DNA of 64,000 nucleotides, taken from positions 48,773,950-48,837,949 of the forward strand of contig OX465579.1 in the NCBI GenBank assembly GCA_950022655.1, in the 5' to 3' direction. A program made the position numbers and the translations under genes. The DNA comes from Alentia gelatinosa. Taxonomy: Eukaryota > Annelida > Polychaeta > Phyllodocida > Polynoidae. Positions 36,001 to 46,598 of this stretch are shown here, piece after piece. The first letter of the stretch is position 1. Every line of letters starts with the position of its first letter. The notes beneath the pieces were generated by a model. It worked only from the letters and a program-made list of their open reading frames with translations, was not told where the DNA came from and searched no databases.

Positions 36001-37481
36001 GAGGGAACCTGGTGCTTCTGTGGATATGGGGAGCAGACAATGGACCTTGGATGCAAGCGCTACATTGTATGTTTTTTTGAGTGATATCCCTGGAGGTTTT
36101 GAATCTCAATCAATTAAGAGTAGCTCTAACAACTCCAGTTCAGAAGATCATAGAGGTGCTTTCCCTACTGCCCAGCTCACCCCAGAGAATGGCTCCGTAA
36201 TTGGACACATCACTGATACTGGCAATATTAAAGATGAATCTTTGGTTCATTGGGTGTATATGATTCTTTCAATTTTCGCAATTATCTCTTCAATTTTCTT
36301 TTTGTCCATTGCATTATTCTGCAGTGAAAGAAAACTCCACTGCAAAAACAAATTTAGAAAAGATTCAAATCCAAATAATGCGTCTGTACAAAATGTATGT
36401 CATGAGAAGGAAGACCGAGCCTTTCGCATTCAAATAATTGTTCTCGTGTTTTGGTTTTACATACTCTACCTCCCTCTTGAGGTGAACTTCTCCAATTATT
36501 TGACAATCTTTGCAGTAAAGGAACTAGGTTGGAGTGAAGCAGAAGGTGCTCAGGTAACATCTGGCTTCTGGGCTACCTTCACTGCAGGACGAGTGCTAGG
36601 AATTATAGTCATTAAATTGTTAGCACCATGGGTGATGCTAGCAGGAAGTCTTATAGTTACTGTTTGTTCTCTTGGTGTACTACTATTTTCCTTTCATTTC
36701 CATTATATGGTTTTGTGGGGATGCTCATTGTCCGTTGGTCTAGGACTATCCACAATGTATGCTACTGGTGAGTTAAACAAATCTTTTCCCTCTTATTTAC
36801 AGTAAGACCCCTAATAGCAAAATGTTAGATATTCATAATTCATTGAAGGTTTACCTTTTTTATGTAGTAAGCAGGACTCGAAACCAGTCCATTCTTATGA
36901 GTAATTTAGCCTTTTATTTTCCTATTAGAATTCTGTCCTAATTACCTACCACTTTGGGGATTATTTTTTAGATAGCTTGATGTATATAATATATGCCATT
37001 GTGACATATTTCAGGAATCACTTGGACAGAGCAGTATATCACTGTCACTGGTCCAGCAGGAGCTAGTTTCATGATTGGAGGTGCAATTGGTGAAATGGTT
37101 GGTCCAGTTCTCGTCGGTTTTCTCTTTGAGACATTTGGCCCAAAATCATTTCTGTATGTTGTTGCTGGTGCAGCTCTTGTCCTGGCACTGCTGTTTGTTG
37201 TCATGCAGTGCCATGCAGGAAGACATGGCAAGAGAGGAAAGAAACAACCATCAGCGAAACCTTGTGACAATCAGATTATGCAAAGTACCTCACTGTAAAT
37301 ATTTCTTCTTTATACTTAAGGTGGGCATGCATCTACAATTCACAACATATACCCATGGATGTGGTAAAACTTCTTTCTGTTGGAGTTGTCTCGACCCGTT
37401 GGGGGACTGTATCTCCTGAAAATCTTTTGTGGAATTATTTTTAAGTGGAAAGATTTTTTACCCATGGATGAATCAAATGTT

Positions 37482-37487
37482 ATTAAA
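37482..37487 (+). terminator. Candidate poly(A) signal of MFSD4-like copy 1
   Basis: ATTAAA 184 nt after the stop codon, before the repeat block at 37505. Weak evidence on its own. Confidence 0.35.
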
Positions 37488-37504
37488 CTGGAGTAGAAAA
37501 ATGA

Positions 37505-37575
37505 CATCCTCACATAGAGACATAGTTAACGAAATGTAGGATGAATGAATGCCATGGGAATGAGATTCTCGTTTT
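37505..37575 (+). repeat. Fragment of the SINE-like family
   Basis: Contains acatagagacatagtt ... atgagattctcgt, the conserved 5' block of the repeats at 24862 and 46105. The rest of the unit is missing. Confidence 0.6.
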
Positions 37576-37773
37576 GAAAAAAAAACTGCTTTTCTGTTTT
37601 CTAGGTCTCTGCTCAGATTTACCTATGGTTCATTACTTGCAAAGCCAAAACCAAAATCTAGTACATTTTGTTTTTCGGATTTCCTTACCCTGAGACGAGA
37701 CTGTGACAGCCCCCACCATTTTGAAATATTGGACGCTAAATAGGACCCAGTGCACTTTCGCAAATAATGTTTT

Positions 37774-38262
37774 ATCAAATTCAGGTAATATCATTTGTGG
37801 AGTACCACAAGGGTCGGTCCTTGGACCCATGCTTTTTCTAATTTAAATAAATGATTTGGTTTTTATGCTAGCAAATATATGGTGTCTTGTGTATGCAAAC
37901 AATATAGTTCTTTTTGTTGAAGGTAAATCTTTTTCTGCAGCAGCCTTAGTTTTACAAAAGGACTCGGGATGCGCTGTCTGATTGGTGTGCAATGAATGTT
38001 TTAACTGTAAACACAAAGAAAACTAAGGTTTTGGTTTTTGGTTCCTCCGGGAGAGTTGGCACTGGTAGAAACAATGTTGTCCTTTGCTTCTTGATACAGA
38101 AATTCTACCCATTGTTCCATCGTACAAGTATTTAGGTGTTATTTTGGATCGTAATCTTGATTTCAAAATGCATGTAAATCATATAATCAAAACAGTCTCA
38201 CATAAAATTTTCGTCATGAGTAAAATAAGAAGGTATGTCACAAAAAAAGTGTATTATCCAGG
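37774..38262 (+). pseudogene. LINE reverse transcriptase remnant 1
   Basis: Reads IICGVPQGSVLGPMLFLI, stop, INDL, then LVYANNIVLFVEG and SYKYLGVILDRNLDF in mixed frames. These are the RT motifs of jockey/CR1-type LINEs. The catalytic Y-A-D-D has become Y-A-N-N, so the polymerase is dead. The palindromic repeat beginning about 38263 interrupts its 3' end. Confidence 0.85.
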
Positions 38263-38925
38263 GGAGTGTTTCTCAGTCGAGAGGATCTCAAGTTGAGATC
38301 CGCTAAGATCAATCAGCGATCCTGAGACCGCATTTGAGATCAATGGCGGAAAGTGTTTTTTAGACGTGGTCTCAGGTCTACACAACGGATCTCAGCTAAA
38401 ACACGTATCCTTATTCAAATTAGGCCATATTTACAGCGAATAACTGTCCATGTCCATTTGATCCAATCCTAAAATTTCATAATTTTCTTTTGAGTATTCC
38501 ATAAGTGAGACATGTTTTACTTTTTAAATGGGTGTTATTTATTTTAAAATATGGAGTGACCTTGACAAATAAAAAGCGAGTATTGCTTTAGGTTAGACAC
38601 AAGCTGCCTGAGTGGTGCAGTGCCTGCTTTTTTCAGATTTCCAGAAAAATGTTTATAACGGTCGTAATAGCCACAGAAAAACTATAAAATTTGGGATATA
38701 AGTATGTCAGAGTATTAGTAACCTTCGCTCTAAATATTTTCTAATTTGAATAGGTTTTAGCACCTGAAGAAAAGTTATGACAAGTATCAACTGGTCTCAA
38801 GTTGAGACCAAATCTGAGATCGTTTCACTTGAGATCCCCTGAGATCCCTTAAGATCGTCTCAACTGAAAAACACTTTGCCTCTAAAATGGTCTCGAGTCA
38901 AGATTGTCACGGCTGAAAAGCACCA
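38263..38925. mobile_element. Palindromic MITE related to the element at 43332
   Basis: The left arm (gtgtttctcagtcgagagga then tctcaagttgagatc) and the right arm (gatcgtctcaactgaaaaac and outward) are inverted copies. The body carries many GAGATC/GATCTC units. The outermost bases are diverged and I see no clean target duplication. It closely resembles 43332-43811. Confidence 0.65.
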
Positions 38926-39057
38926 TAAACAACAGTACAATAAACTCTCACATGATAACCACCTTGATGATACAACTATTTGCAAACATTATGGCTTAGT
39001 CCTAATCTTTCTTCCTGTATTTGTTGTTACATGTTCAGTAAGAGCACAAGGGTGAAT

Positions 39058-39356
39058 AACCCACAGGGCCCCAACCTTGGTCTGACGTTGTTTCTATTAT
39101 ACATAAAAGATGTAGTTGAATATCTGGAAAGTGTTAAGGTGAAATTGTATGCTGAAAAAACTATTGGCATACTATCATGGTATAATGAATTAACAATAAA
39201 TGCCTCTAAAACGAAATACATGAGTCTCAGATCAAAGTTTAATGTATGAAGGCTAGGGCATATTGTGCTTAAATAAGATAATACTAAACTACAAAATGTT
39301 CAATCATACAAATACCTTGGAGTTATTCTAGACCCTTCCTTAACTTCCGATTGTTA
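39058..39356 (+). pseudogene. LINE reverse transcriptase remnant 2
   Basis: GPNLGLTLFLLYIKDVVEYL, then VKLYAEKTIG and LTINASKTKYM, then SYKYLGVILDPSLT after a stop. Same RT segment as remnant 1, with Y-A-D-D degraded to Y-A-E-K. It restarts upstream of the palm motif, so it is a separate insertion. Confidence 0.75.
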
Positions 39357-40429
39357 GTAGAAGAAGTCAGTGAGTAGGTGCCGGGGTGCCGGGTTGCCGG
39401 GTAGGGGATGGGAGTTGGCAGAGGGAAGGGGTTGATCTGTAGTCACTAAAAGAACAAAGGTGAATAACTGGTCAAACAGGTTTGCTGACTCTGCAGCATG
39501 TAGGTATTCTGTCCCAATAGAACCTAGTATGTTCAGGTCAAATAAGGGTCAAATATTGTGATGTAAGACCAAATCAAACATCAATAGGCACAGCACCTGT
39601 ATTAGCTATGACTTGCCCAAATTGTATGTATGGGGAGTATTGAATATGTATGTTGTCAAATCTGGAATGACTTACCAATAATAGTAAGACAAACACCGAC
39701 GCTGAAGTCAGAACAAATGTATTGTCATACTGGTTTTTAAAACCAGTAAAACACCCAGTACATAATAATTCATTTAAATTTTGTAAATGCCATAAGTCAA
39801 TGCCTTAAGCAAGTCTATTATCAAGTCAAAGACGCAAGGCTGGCTAACCAGGTCAAAGGAAGGAGAACTGGTTTTATGGCTCTCTGCAAAGTGGGTCTGA
39901 TTACCACTTGCTCAAGTGTGTCCCATCAGATGTGACACACAATACCGTACGTATTTAGGTGAGTCCCATCAGATTTGAACATGTATATAGCATCTTTAAT
40001 CATTATTGTCATCTAATAGTTACCTTTTCTAGTAGTAGATGACAGTATCCATAAATAAGTGTCTGCTATTTAATGACAGGATTGATATAGTGAATATTTT
40101 GTCCCCAAAAAGACTATAATATAAAAATTCTATTTTTAGGAACCAAGTCAGTAGTGGGGCAGGGGTATGGTCAAACTGGGATACTGGACCCCTTCTCATT
40201 TAACCAGTCCTTTATAGTTGGGACATTGATAGTACAGTGTTAGTAAGCTGGAAGCCTGTGTGAGCATTCTAACTTCTAGATGACGTATATAAGCGTGATT
40301 TCCCGTGCTCAATAAACAGATTAAAAAAAACGTGGACTCCTGCTTAAGGGGAAACCCTCAGCTCCAAGCAAAGTTTCCCTTTAAAGCATGTGATCCACAG
40401 AAATAGACCCAGCAGAAGGTCAGCAGACC
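39357..40429. other. Intergenic, no gene seen
   Basis: AT-rich sequence with no open frame of interest. The palindromic and LINE material to the left and family R to the right bound it. Confidence 0.55.
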
Positions 40430-41330
40430 CCCCGGCGACAGGATTTTACCTTCTAGCCAAAGATCCTCACCGATGTCTGTTGGCAGGCAGGCCCAAACTC
40501 AGCAGAATGTCTGAGCAAATCCACAAAAGCCTCTCATTCCCAGCTGACCAGTGACACACAATGGTCAGATGACACCTACTTTTTGGGCGAGGCGATGAAG
40601 ACACCACTGGTTTGCTGCTGAAGTCTGGTGGACATTGGATGCACTTACTTGCAAGCAGAGTTCCCCGATTTTCTGATAGGCGGTGCACTGAGCAGTTCTC
40701 CATACACTATGATGCACAGGCTGCACAAAACCCATGTATCAAGCGGAGCAGTGTGCTGCCACATTGGGATTTGTACAGGAACGGTCAGAGCATGTCAAAT
40801 ATCCACGAAATACTGTGGTTAACCAAACAATGAAGGTAAATAAACATAAGGTTTGATGTTATGAATGTGTATGGCACACTCTGGGGCAAGGATTGCTCTC
40901 AGAGTGCTGAAACTCAGAATTTTCAGTCTCTACCCGCTCACAGGGGGTCGCCCGTTCCAGGTTGACGGTGTGTTTCGCGGTATATGCCAGCAAGCGGTCA
41001 AGGCTCTGGGGCTAGTAGACTATGTCGGCCAGTCAGCCTGTCAGCTGAAAATAAGTTTTTTCTAGCTGACAGAAATTACAGGCGACGCGACATGGAATCC
41101 AACAATTATGCAAATTAGGTTGGGCCAACAAACAGACCAGCCAATGCTTGTCGGCGACAGGCCTTGAGAGACACAACAGTCATTACTGGTTTATTTGCTG
41201 ATCCAGCAACCAGCTAATTCCAGGCGATACACATTTTGGGCCGATTACTCTTGCCGACTGTCACAGGATGACCATATGGCCATCTGTCGGCTCTAGTTGA
41301 GGCTTGGTGGATCACATGCTAGCAGGGTAT
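40430..41330. repeat. Interspersed repeat family R, second long copy
   Basis: Matches 23340-23830 and 24540-24840 in several blocks. Its left part (agtctggtggacattgg, 40623) matches the text near 24275, and its right part (acagaaattacaggcga at 41063, gacaggcc) matches 23847-24020. The block order differs slightly between copies. Confidence 0.65.
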
Positions 41331-41633
41331 CCCCCTTATGTAGGGTTGTATTATGTTGTATTTTGATATATAACATATACTTTGATAAGAAAAGGTGAAT
41401 AAATACATTTTTCTTTGAGTAAAATTTATCATTCTTTGTCCCAGAGTGTATACTATGAAAATATACCCTTTTCTATTTTCTTGGAAGAATTGTCGCCATA
41501 GTAACATTCCAATTTGTGGAGGAACCCTCATATTTGCTTTTCCTCTGGTTAATTATGTTTAATAAAAAGTTATATTATGAATAACCTACAACATCCTTCC
41601 TAGACACCCATAAAATCATCTGTTATTATTAAT
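41331..41633. other. Intergenic AT-rich stretch
   Basis: Nothing recognisable between family R and the LINE. Confidence 0.5.
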
Positions 41634-42048
41634 CAGATTTCAGAAAAGGCAAGTCAACTATCTAGGCAATAGCTTCTTTTACAGATAACATCTTATTACA
41701 AAGAAAGATAGGTATAGATACAATAGCTATTGACATAGACCTACGTAAAGCCTTCGACACGGTCGACCACAATATATTACTAGACAAGCTTAAGATATAT
41801 GGTATTCAAAATCAAAACCTGGAATGGTTCAATAATTATCTGTCATATAGGACACAAGCAGCGCGCGCAAACGAGCAGCTATCTGATCTCCAACAGGTGA
41901 AATGTGGTGTTCCGCAGGGGTCCATTCTTGGACCTCTGTTGTTTCTGTTATATATTAATGACCTGTCCAGCATCTTACGTAACTCTAAAGTATGTCTCTA
42001 TGCGGACAACACAGTTCTTTATAGCAGTAACCTTAACTATGATGACTA
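41634..42048 (+). pseudogene. LINE reverse transcriptase, 5' part of an interrupted element
   Basis: After one stop, reads IGIDTIAIDIDLRKAFDTVD, then WFNNYLSYRTQ, CGVPQGSILGPLLFLLYIND and VCLYADNTVLYSS. These are the LINE RT motifs in order, with catalytic Y-A-D-D mutated to Y-A-D-N. It stops right after the palm motif; the next expected block is found at about 44400, which suggests that one LINE was split by the material between. Confidence 0.88.
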
Positions 42049-42326
42049 AACAGAGAGCATAGTATAGTATATTGAATTTATTATACTTTGGAAATTTTAT
42101 ACGTAGTATAACAATTTATGGAAAGTAATACTGGTGAGTAATACAAAGTGTGGGTATTACAAAGTCTATTTAAATTGTTAATAACATGAAATGGAATACT
42201 GAAAGTATTCAAAGATACATGGTAATTATACATGTAATTTCAAAGTTGATAAAGAACATGTGATAATTGATATACGATAATTGGTGAATTTGTCAAATAC
42301 AAAGACCAACCGGAACATTGAGAAAG

Positions 42327-42533
42327 TCACTTGTTGAGGTATGTAGCCAAGGTCTTTGGAGAAGACCAAGTTCTGCATTGACAAAGGTCGGATGTCGAAA
42401 GTCCCGATGCTGAAGCATGTTGGGCCCCTCCCCTCCTTAAGGAATGTGGAGTATAGGAGACGGGGTTAGGGACTTGAGCACGTAGGAGGAGAATGCAGAG
42501 GATGCGGGTGAAAGCATCTGCCGTGAACGGCAA
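42327..42533 (-). pseudogene. Tyrosine recombinase C-terminal domain fragment
   Basis: VSYTPHSLRRGGAQHASASG carries the H-x-x-R signature, and the frame ends KTLATYLNK, giving a candidate nucleophilic Tyr close to the C-terminus. The N-terminal catalytic Arg is not seen. It is similar to the remnant at 33412-33700 (Y-x-x-H-S-L-R-x-G-G-A-Q-x-A), so both derive from the same superfamily. Confidence 0.82.
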
Positions 42534-43331
42534 TCCGGGTTTGACCAGAAAAATAGGGATCCAGTGGGGCCACAGGGGCTGCCACTCTATAAGACGGGGA
42601 AGACAACTAGTTAGCTAGAACTTGGATGTAGAGGCAGGCCTCCAGTATTGTAGGCCTTGGGGGGTCGCCGATATTAGCTCCAGCCCACTGTAGATAAAAC
42701 GTTGCTTGAGAAGACTTGTTCCTCAGGGTTGAGGGGGCGGAGGCAACGTTGAAAGATGCGAACATCAGGCGATGCAGAAGAGGAACTGTACCTGAAATCA
42801 GGTGAATTCACTAAGAACCGCATCCAAGCGGGGGTGGGGGTGGGTGGGCCGGTCGACATGACGAGTGGGAAAAAAGTCAGGGGGGGCGGGGCCGTTGGCC
42901 AAGTCCACCTCAGAGTCCACCAAAGCGGCTAAAAGCCAGAGCTTGCAGGCACAAGCGCCTATAAATTCATCTCTGATCCTGTGGGGTAGTATCACCGCTT
43001 TTGCCCCCATAACCTCGGTCACAATCACTATAGCTAGGGCGCCCTTTCGTAGACTTGAAATCGCCACGCGGTCATCTAGGTCAGACCTAGGCCACGTGAC
43101 CGCCCTGGCACCGACTCGTGCGTGGGCGGCTGCTTTCGATACAATGAGCGTCATGAAGATGAGCACTTGCGGTGAGCGTATCAAGTGGATACCGTTGGCG
43201 CATTCAGAGACCTCTGAACACATACTGGAATGGCTGGTACCGCTTACCATTTATGGGATGAAGTATGTGGCCAGGGTGTTATAAGAACTGTTGTATCTGG
43301 TCATCAAGTGCTGCGTCGTGGTAACGTCCTG

Positions 43332-43811
43332 GGCCCTGATTTTCAGTCGAGACGATCTCAAGCTGAGATCCGCTGAGATCCATGAGCGATCTTGAGACCG
43401 TTTGGGAGATCAATGGCTGCAGGTGTTTTTCAGAGGTGGTCTCAGCTAGCCACAGCGGATCTCAGCTAAAATAATCTCAACCTTAGATCCCTAGAGAAAT
43501 ACAATGAAATTTGGGATATAGGTATGTCAGATTATTAGTACCCTCCAATCCAAATATCTTCAAATTTGAATAAGTTTTAGCATCTGAAAAAATAAGTTAT
43601 GACAAGTATCAATTGGTCTCAGGTTGAGACCGTTTGGGAGATCATTTCACTTGAGATCCCTTGAGATCATCACAACTGAAAAACACTAAAATCACCTGAA
43701 ACGGTCGCATCTCAGTCTCAGGCTGAGATCCCCAGAGATCGTCGCAACTGAAAAACAGTTTGGCTTCCAAACGGTCTCAACTTGAGATCGTCTCGACTGA
43801 AAAACAGGGCC
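43332..43811. mobile_element. PIF/Harbinger-like MITE rich in GAGATC units, with CTG target duplication
   Basis: 480 bp. Left end GGCCCTGATTTTCAGTCGAG, right end its inverted equivalent, flanked by CTG at 43329-43331 and 43812-43814. The arms contain nested inverted copies of gatctcaag / cttgagatc and repeated sub-ends (aactgaaaaacac). It interrupts the tyrosine-recombinase element, so it is the youngest of three nested layers. Confidence 0.85.
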
Positions 43812-43979
43812 CTGGGGCTGTTCTCCTCTTCTCCCAGGCACCCGGCTGCCGCGCGAGGTATGACGTAATGAAGTCATTGAGGCTTCCCGCGCTTGCTGAG
43901 ACTTGGGCGGGAGGACTGGACAGGGCGCCATCTTGATTATTTTCAGTCACACATGTTACTTCTATGGGAAATGTTTTAC

Positions 43980-44450
43980 TCACATCATTGTGGGCCGAAG
44001 AAACATTCCAACTATCAGAGTAACGTGCTCCTGCACACTTGCTGCCTCTGGGACGTTTTTGCCGCTTTTTGCACTTTGTGCGCTAATGAATCCCAGCAAT
44101 GCAATTTTCATCTCTTCCATTTGACACTGAAGTGCGTTGATACGTTTATCCGTCTTGCTTGCCCTGGTAGTGGGTTCTGTCATGCTTTTCTGGACTCTAG
44201 GGCGACCCCCTTGTGTGGACTTCTTAGGCGAAATGTTTTGTAGACTGCTGTGTGGAGAATGTGTAGGCGAAATCCCCCTGAGCAAATTTAAATGTCTTTC
44301 AAGTCTGAAGTGGAAGCGAAGACTGCGGGTCACGTGACCAAAAGTGGTCTTGTGAACGTCCGATAGAGGGGGTGCGTGTCCTTGCAAGCGCTCTCTGCAG
44401 CCATTACTACTCACCAAGTTCGCTCTAATGTCATGCAAGCAAATCTTCAA
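43980..44450 (-). pseudogene. Gag-like / coiled-coil frame of the tyrosine-recombinase element
   Basis: 156-codon minus-strand frame with a Lys/Ser/Thr-rich stretch followed by RINALQCQMEEMKIALLGFI, a short amphipathic helix. The first third overlaps the LINE junction and is probably fortuitous. Placement upstream of the recombinase suggests Gag or an N-terminal coiled coil; no domain is certain. Confidence 0.4.
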
Positions 44451-45200
44451 AGTGACCTGGACATGTTAACACTGTGGTGTGAAATGAACAGACTATTGGT
44501 GAATGTATCCCAAACCAAGTGTGTGGTTTTCACAACTAGTCATGGTAAACGACCAAAACCGGACACAGTGTTTTATATTGGTGACACTAAGTTGCAAAAT
44601 GTGATGAGCTATAACTACCTAGGTATACAATTAAACTGATGTCTAGATTATAAGACTCATTTCAATAGAATGATTAAAACTATATCATATCGGACATACC
44701 AACTCACCAAAATGAGACCGTACTTAACAAAGACTGCATCGATTAGAATCTATAAACATGTATAATGCTATACATGGATTATGGGGATGTGTTATTTATG
44801 AACTCTGCAAAGAAATATCTAGAAAAAATTACAAATGCTTGAAAATAGCTGCTTGAAGATTTACCTTAAACTTCCTAGAAGAACCTCAACTAGGAAACTA
44901 CATATGCTGGCTGGCCTACCATTATTAGAGTTCAGAAGAGACCACCATCTAAGATCTCTCATGTTCAAACGCTCAGTCAACCCTCATTATGTGAACCAGA
45001 GAGAGGGACGAACATGCTTGCATGATGCACCTTCACTTTATGTACACAGACCGAATTGCCTCGCCTTCATGAAATCGGTCCTTTACGCGGGTGCAATAGC
45101 ATGGAATAATCTATCACCGATTGCAAGAAGTATACCTACTTACCTAGAGTTTAAAAAGATTTCAAAAGAGTATCTAAAATCAAAAGTGCCAATGTACTGA
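44401..45200 (+). pseudogene. LINE reverse transcriptase, 3' part of the interrupted element
   Basis: NLQSDLDMLTLWCEMNRLLV then SYNYLGIQLN, stop, then KTHFNRMIKTISYRTYQLTK and, after further stops and a frame change, a C-terminal region with LAGLPLLEFRRDHHL and AIAWNNLSPIARSIPT. These blocks normally follow Y-A-D-D in jockey/CR1-type LINEs, so this continues 41634-42048. Confidence 0.82.
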
Positions 45201-46104
45201 TAATAATTGATCACTTGGGAAACCTATTGTCACAAATTTAACCTTGACTGAATCACAAAATCTGCTTTTGTATACACTCTGTCTGTTTCTACATATTGTG
45301 ATATAGATCTATGTATTGGTATATGTGAAGTCTTAGATGCACCAAGTGCTACATGTAATACATGGCAAATGGTTTAGGTAAAAATGATGTGATTTGGCAC
45401 CAAATCAGGGACAGGTCTACTTGATGAAAATCAGCCTCTTGCAAAGCTGACACGTTTTGACCACTTTATTTGATGTAAATGAAAGTAAGTAATTACAACT
45501 GGAAAATTGCGCATCAATAAAGACATTTTTGAAAAAAAAAACCACAAAAAAACCAATATACCAATTGATAATCCTCGAGGTGCATTATTTACGCCGACAC
45601 TGCACAGGAGGACTGTTTTCTTATCTAACTACAGTACTTGTACAAAGGGGGCATTGTTATATCGAGTATGGACTGTCTAAACCTCAAAGCTTAAATACTA
45701 ATCTCGGCTTTCCCATAGATAAAAATATAGATTAGGTAAAAGATGGCCAGGCCGGTGCAATTGGTCATGTGCGATGTTCATGTGTTATCTAAAACATATC
45801 TGAAGTATCATCTAGACGATATGCTCATTTAACATATTCGCGGCAGGTGATGTACAGAGGCATCAACTGGGATGGCCGGTTGATACCCCAAGGCAGCAAC
45901 CAGGGATGACTAGGTAGTGGTATATAAACAGCTTTTAATAGTTTTATTCCATTTTATCTCGATGTCAAACTGAATCCCAAATAAGATTCATAATCACAAT
46001 CAGCTTGACTATTATGTTTTTGTGGATTACAGAAACAACTTGATATCATTTATAGTAAGTACTGTACATTGCATTCACAATACGGGTTTCACCATTCATT
46101 CTTG
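45201..46104. other. Intergenic, LINE 3' flank
   Basis: AT-rich sequence, including A-rich runs near 45534 and a block at 45840-45930 related to 21060-21190. No gene seen. Confidence 0.5.
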
Positions 46105-46598
46105 TTACCTACTATATCTAAGAAACTGTGATTCTGGTAGAATCCGCTTGGAGTGTCCCCCGCACATAGAGACAAAGTGAACCAGACCTAGGCGTGGAGA
46201 ATGAAGGCCCACAAGAGTGAGATTCTCGTGCAGTGGAAAACTCGAACCTGTTCTTCTTTCTAGTAGGACTATCCTCAGACAAACTTTATCTCTTATGATT
46301 CATTTCAAGCCATGCCGAAATCAAAGTTTAGTATTGTAGATTTTTTATCTAATTTTCTCGTGAGAAACCAATGAGATCTCAACTTTCGCTGGTAGCCCTT
46401 TCAAAACTCGGCTGATTCCCCCCACCGACCACCAGCCTAAGTATTTGGTCCTATAGAGGCACCTGTCTTTGTGGAGCAGCCGGCAGAGCTCTAGGCTGGG
46501 AATGCGAATGTCTGGAGTTCGATTCCCGATATCAGCAGTCTGGCATTTCATTTTTCTATATTTTTCCCTCTAACTCGGACTAGACGAAGTCGCTAGTG
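46105..46598 (+). repeat. SINE-like interspersed repeat with tRNA-type B box, copy 2
   Basis: 494 bp aligned with 24862-25369, sharing both ends (ttacctactatat; gacgaagtcgctagt). B-box text GTTCGATTCC at 46517-46526. Confidence 0.7.

Larger units (their letters stand above)
32060..37298 (+). pseudogene. MFSD4-like: MFSD4-like MFS transporter, copy 1, with a frameshifting deletion
   Basis: Exons read: 32060-32212, 32359-32644, 36001-36767 and 37015-37298. Exons 1 and 2 have exactly the lengths (153, 286) and phases of copy 2; all borders are GT/AG (donor 1 is a weak gttagt). The protein text follows the MFSD4 family: GPTLLELQ after TM1, then GADNGPWMQALHC, GWSEAEGAQVTSGFWATFTA, LGLSTMYATG and GPKSFLYV. 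In exon 3, relative to copy 2, 40 nt are missing after the codons for QALHC. This removes the conserved GIGAFLAPLLAEPFL segment and creates an in-frame TGA at 36078-36080, within/after a T7 run (36072-36078). The rest of exon 3 stays open in the shifted frame, so the lesion is recent, or the T run is miscounted (one more T gives a 13-codon in-frame deletion). Likely pseudogene; a working shortened allele is the alternative. Confidence 0.78.
42049..44400 (-). mobile_element. Tyrosine-recombinase element inserted in the LINE (minus strand)
   Basis: About 2.35 kb between the two halves of the LINE. On the minus strand it has a Gag-like/coiled-coil frame (44450-43980), a degraded middle that is open on both strands (43250-42798), and at its 3' side a tyrosine-recombinase C-terminus (42533-42327). 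A MITE (43332-43811) lies within it. No RT was found, so it is a Crypton-like or RT-deleted DIRS-like element. The exact edges are uncertain to tens of bases. Confidence 0.6.

Noticed and set aside
42865..43284. 140-codon + strand frame as host gene
   Set aside because: Sits inside the tyrosine-recombinase element, and the opposite strand is open too; no recognisable domain.
46345..46551. 68-codon minus-strand frame
   Set aside because: Antisense of the SINE-like repeat's tRNA-like part; a known kind of spurious prediction.
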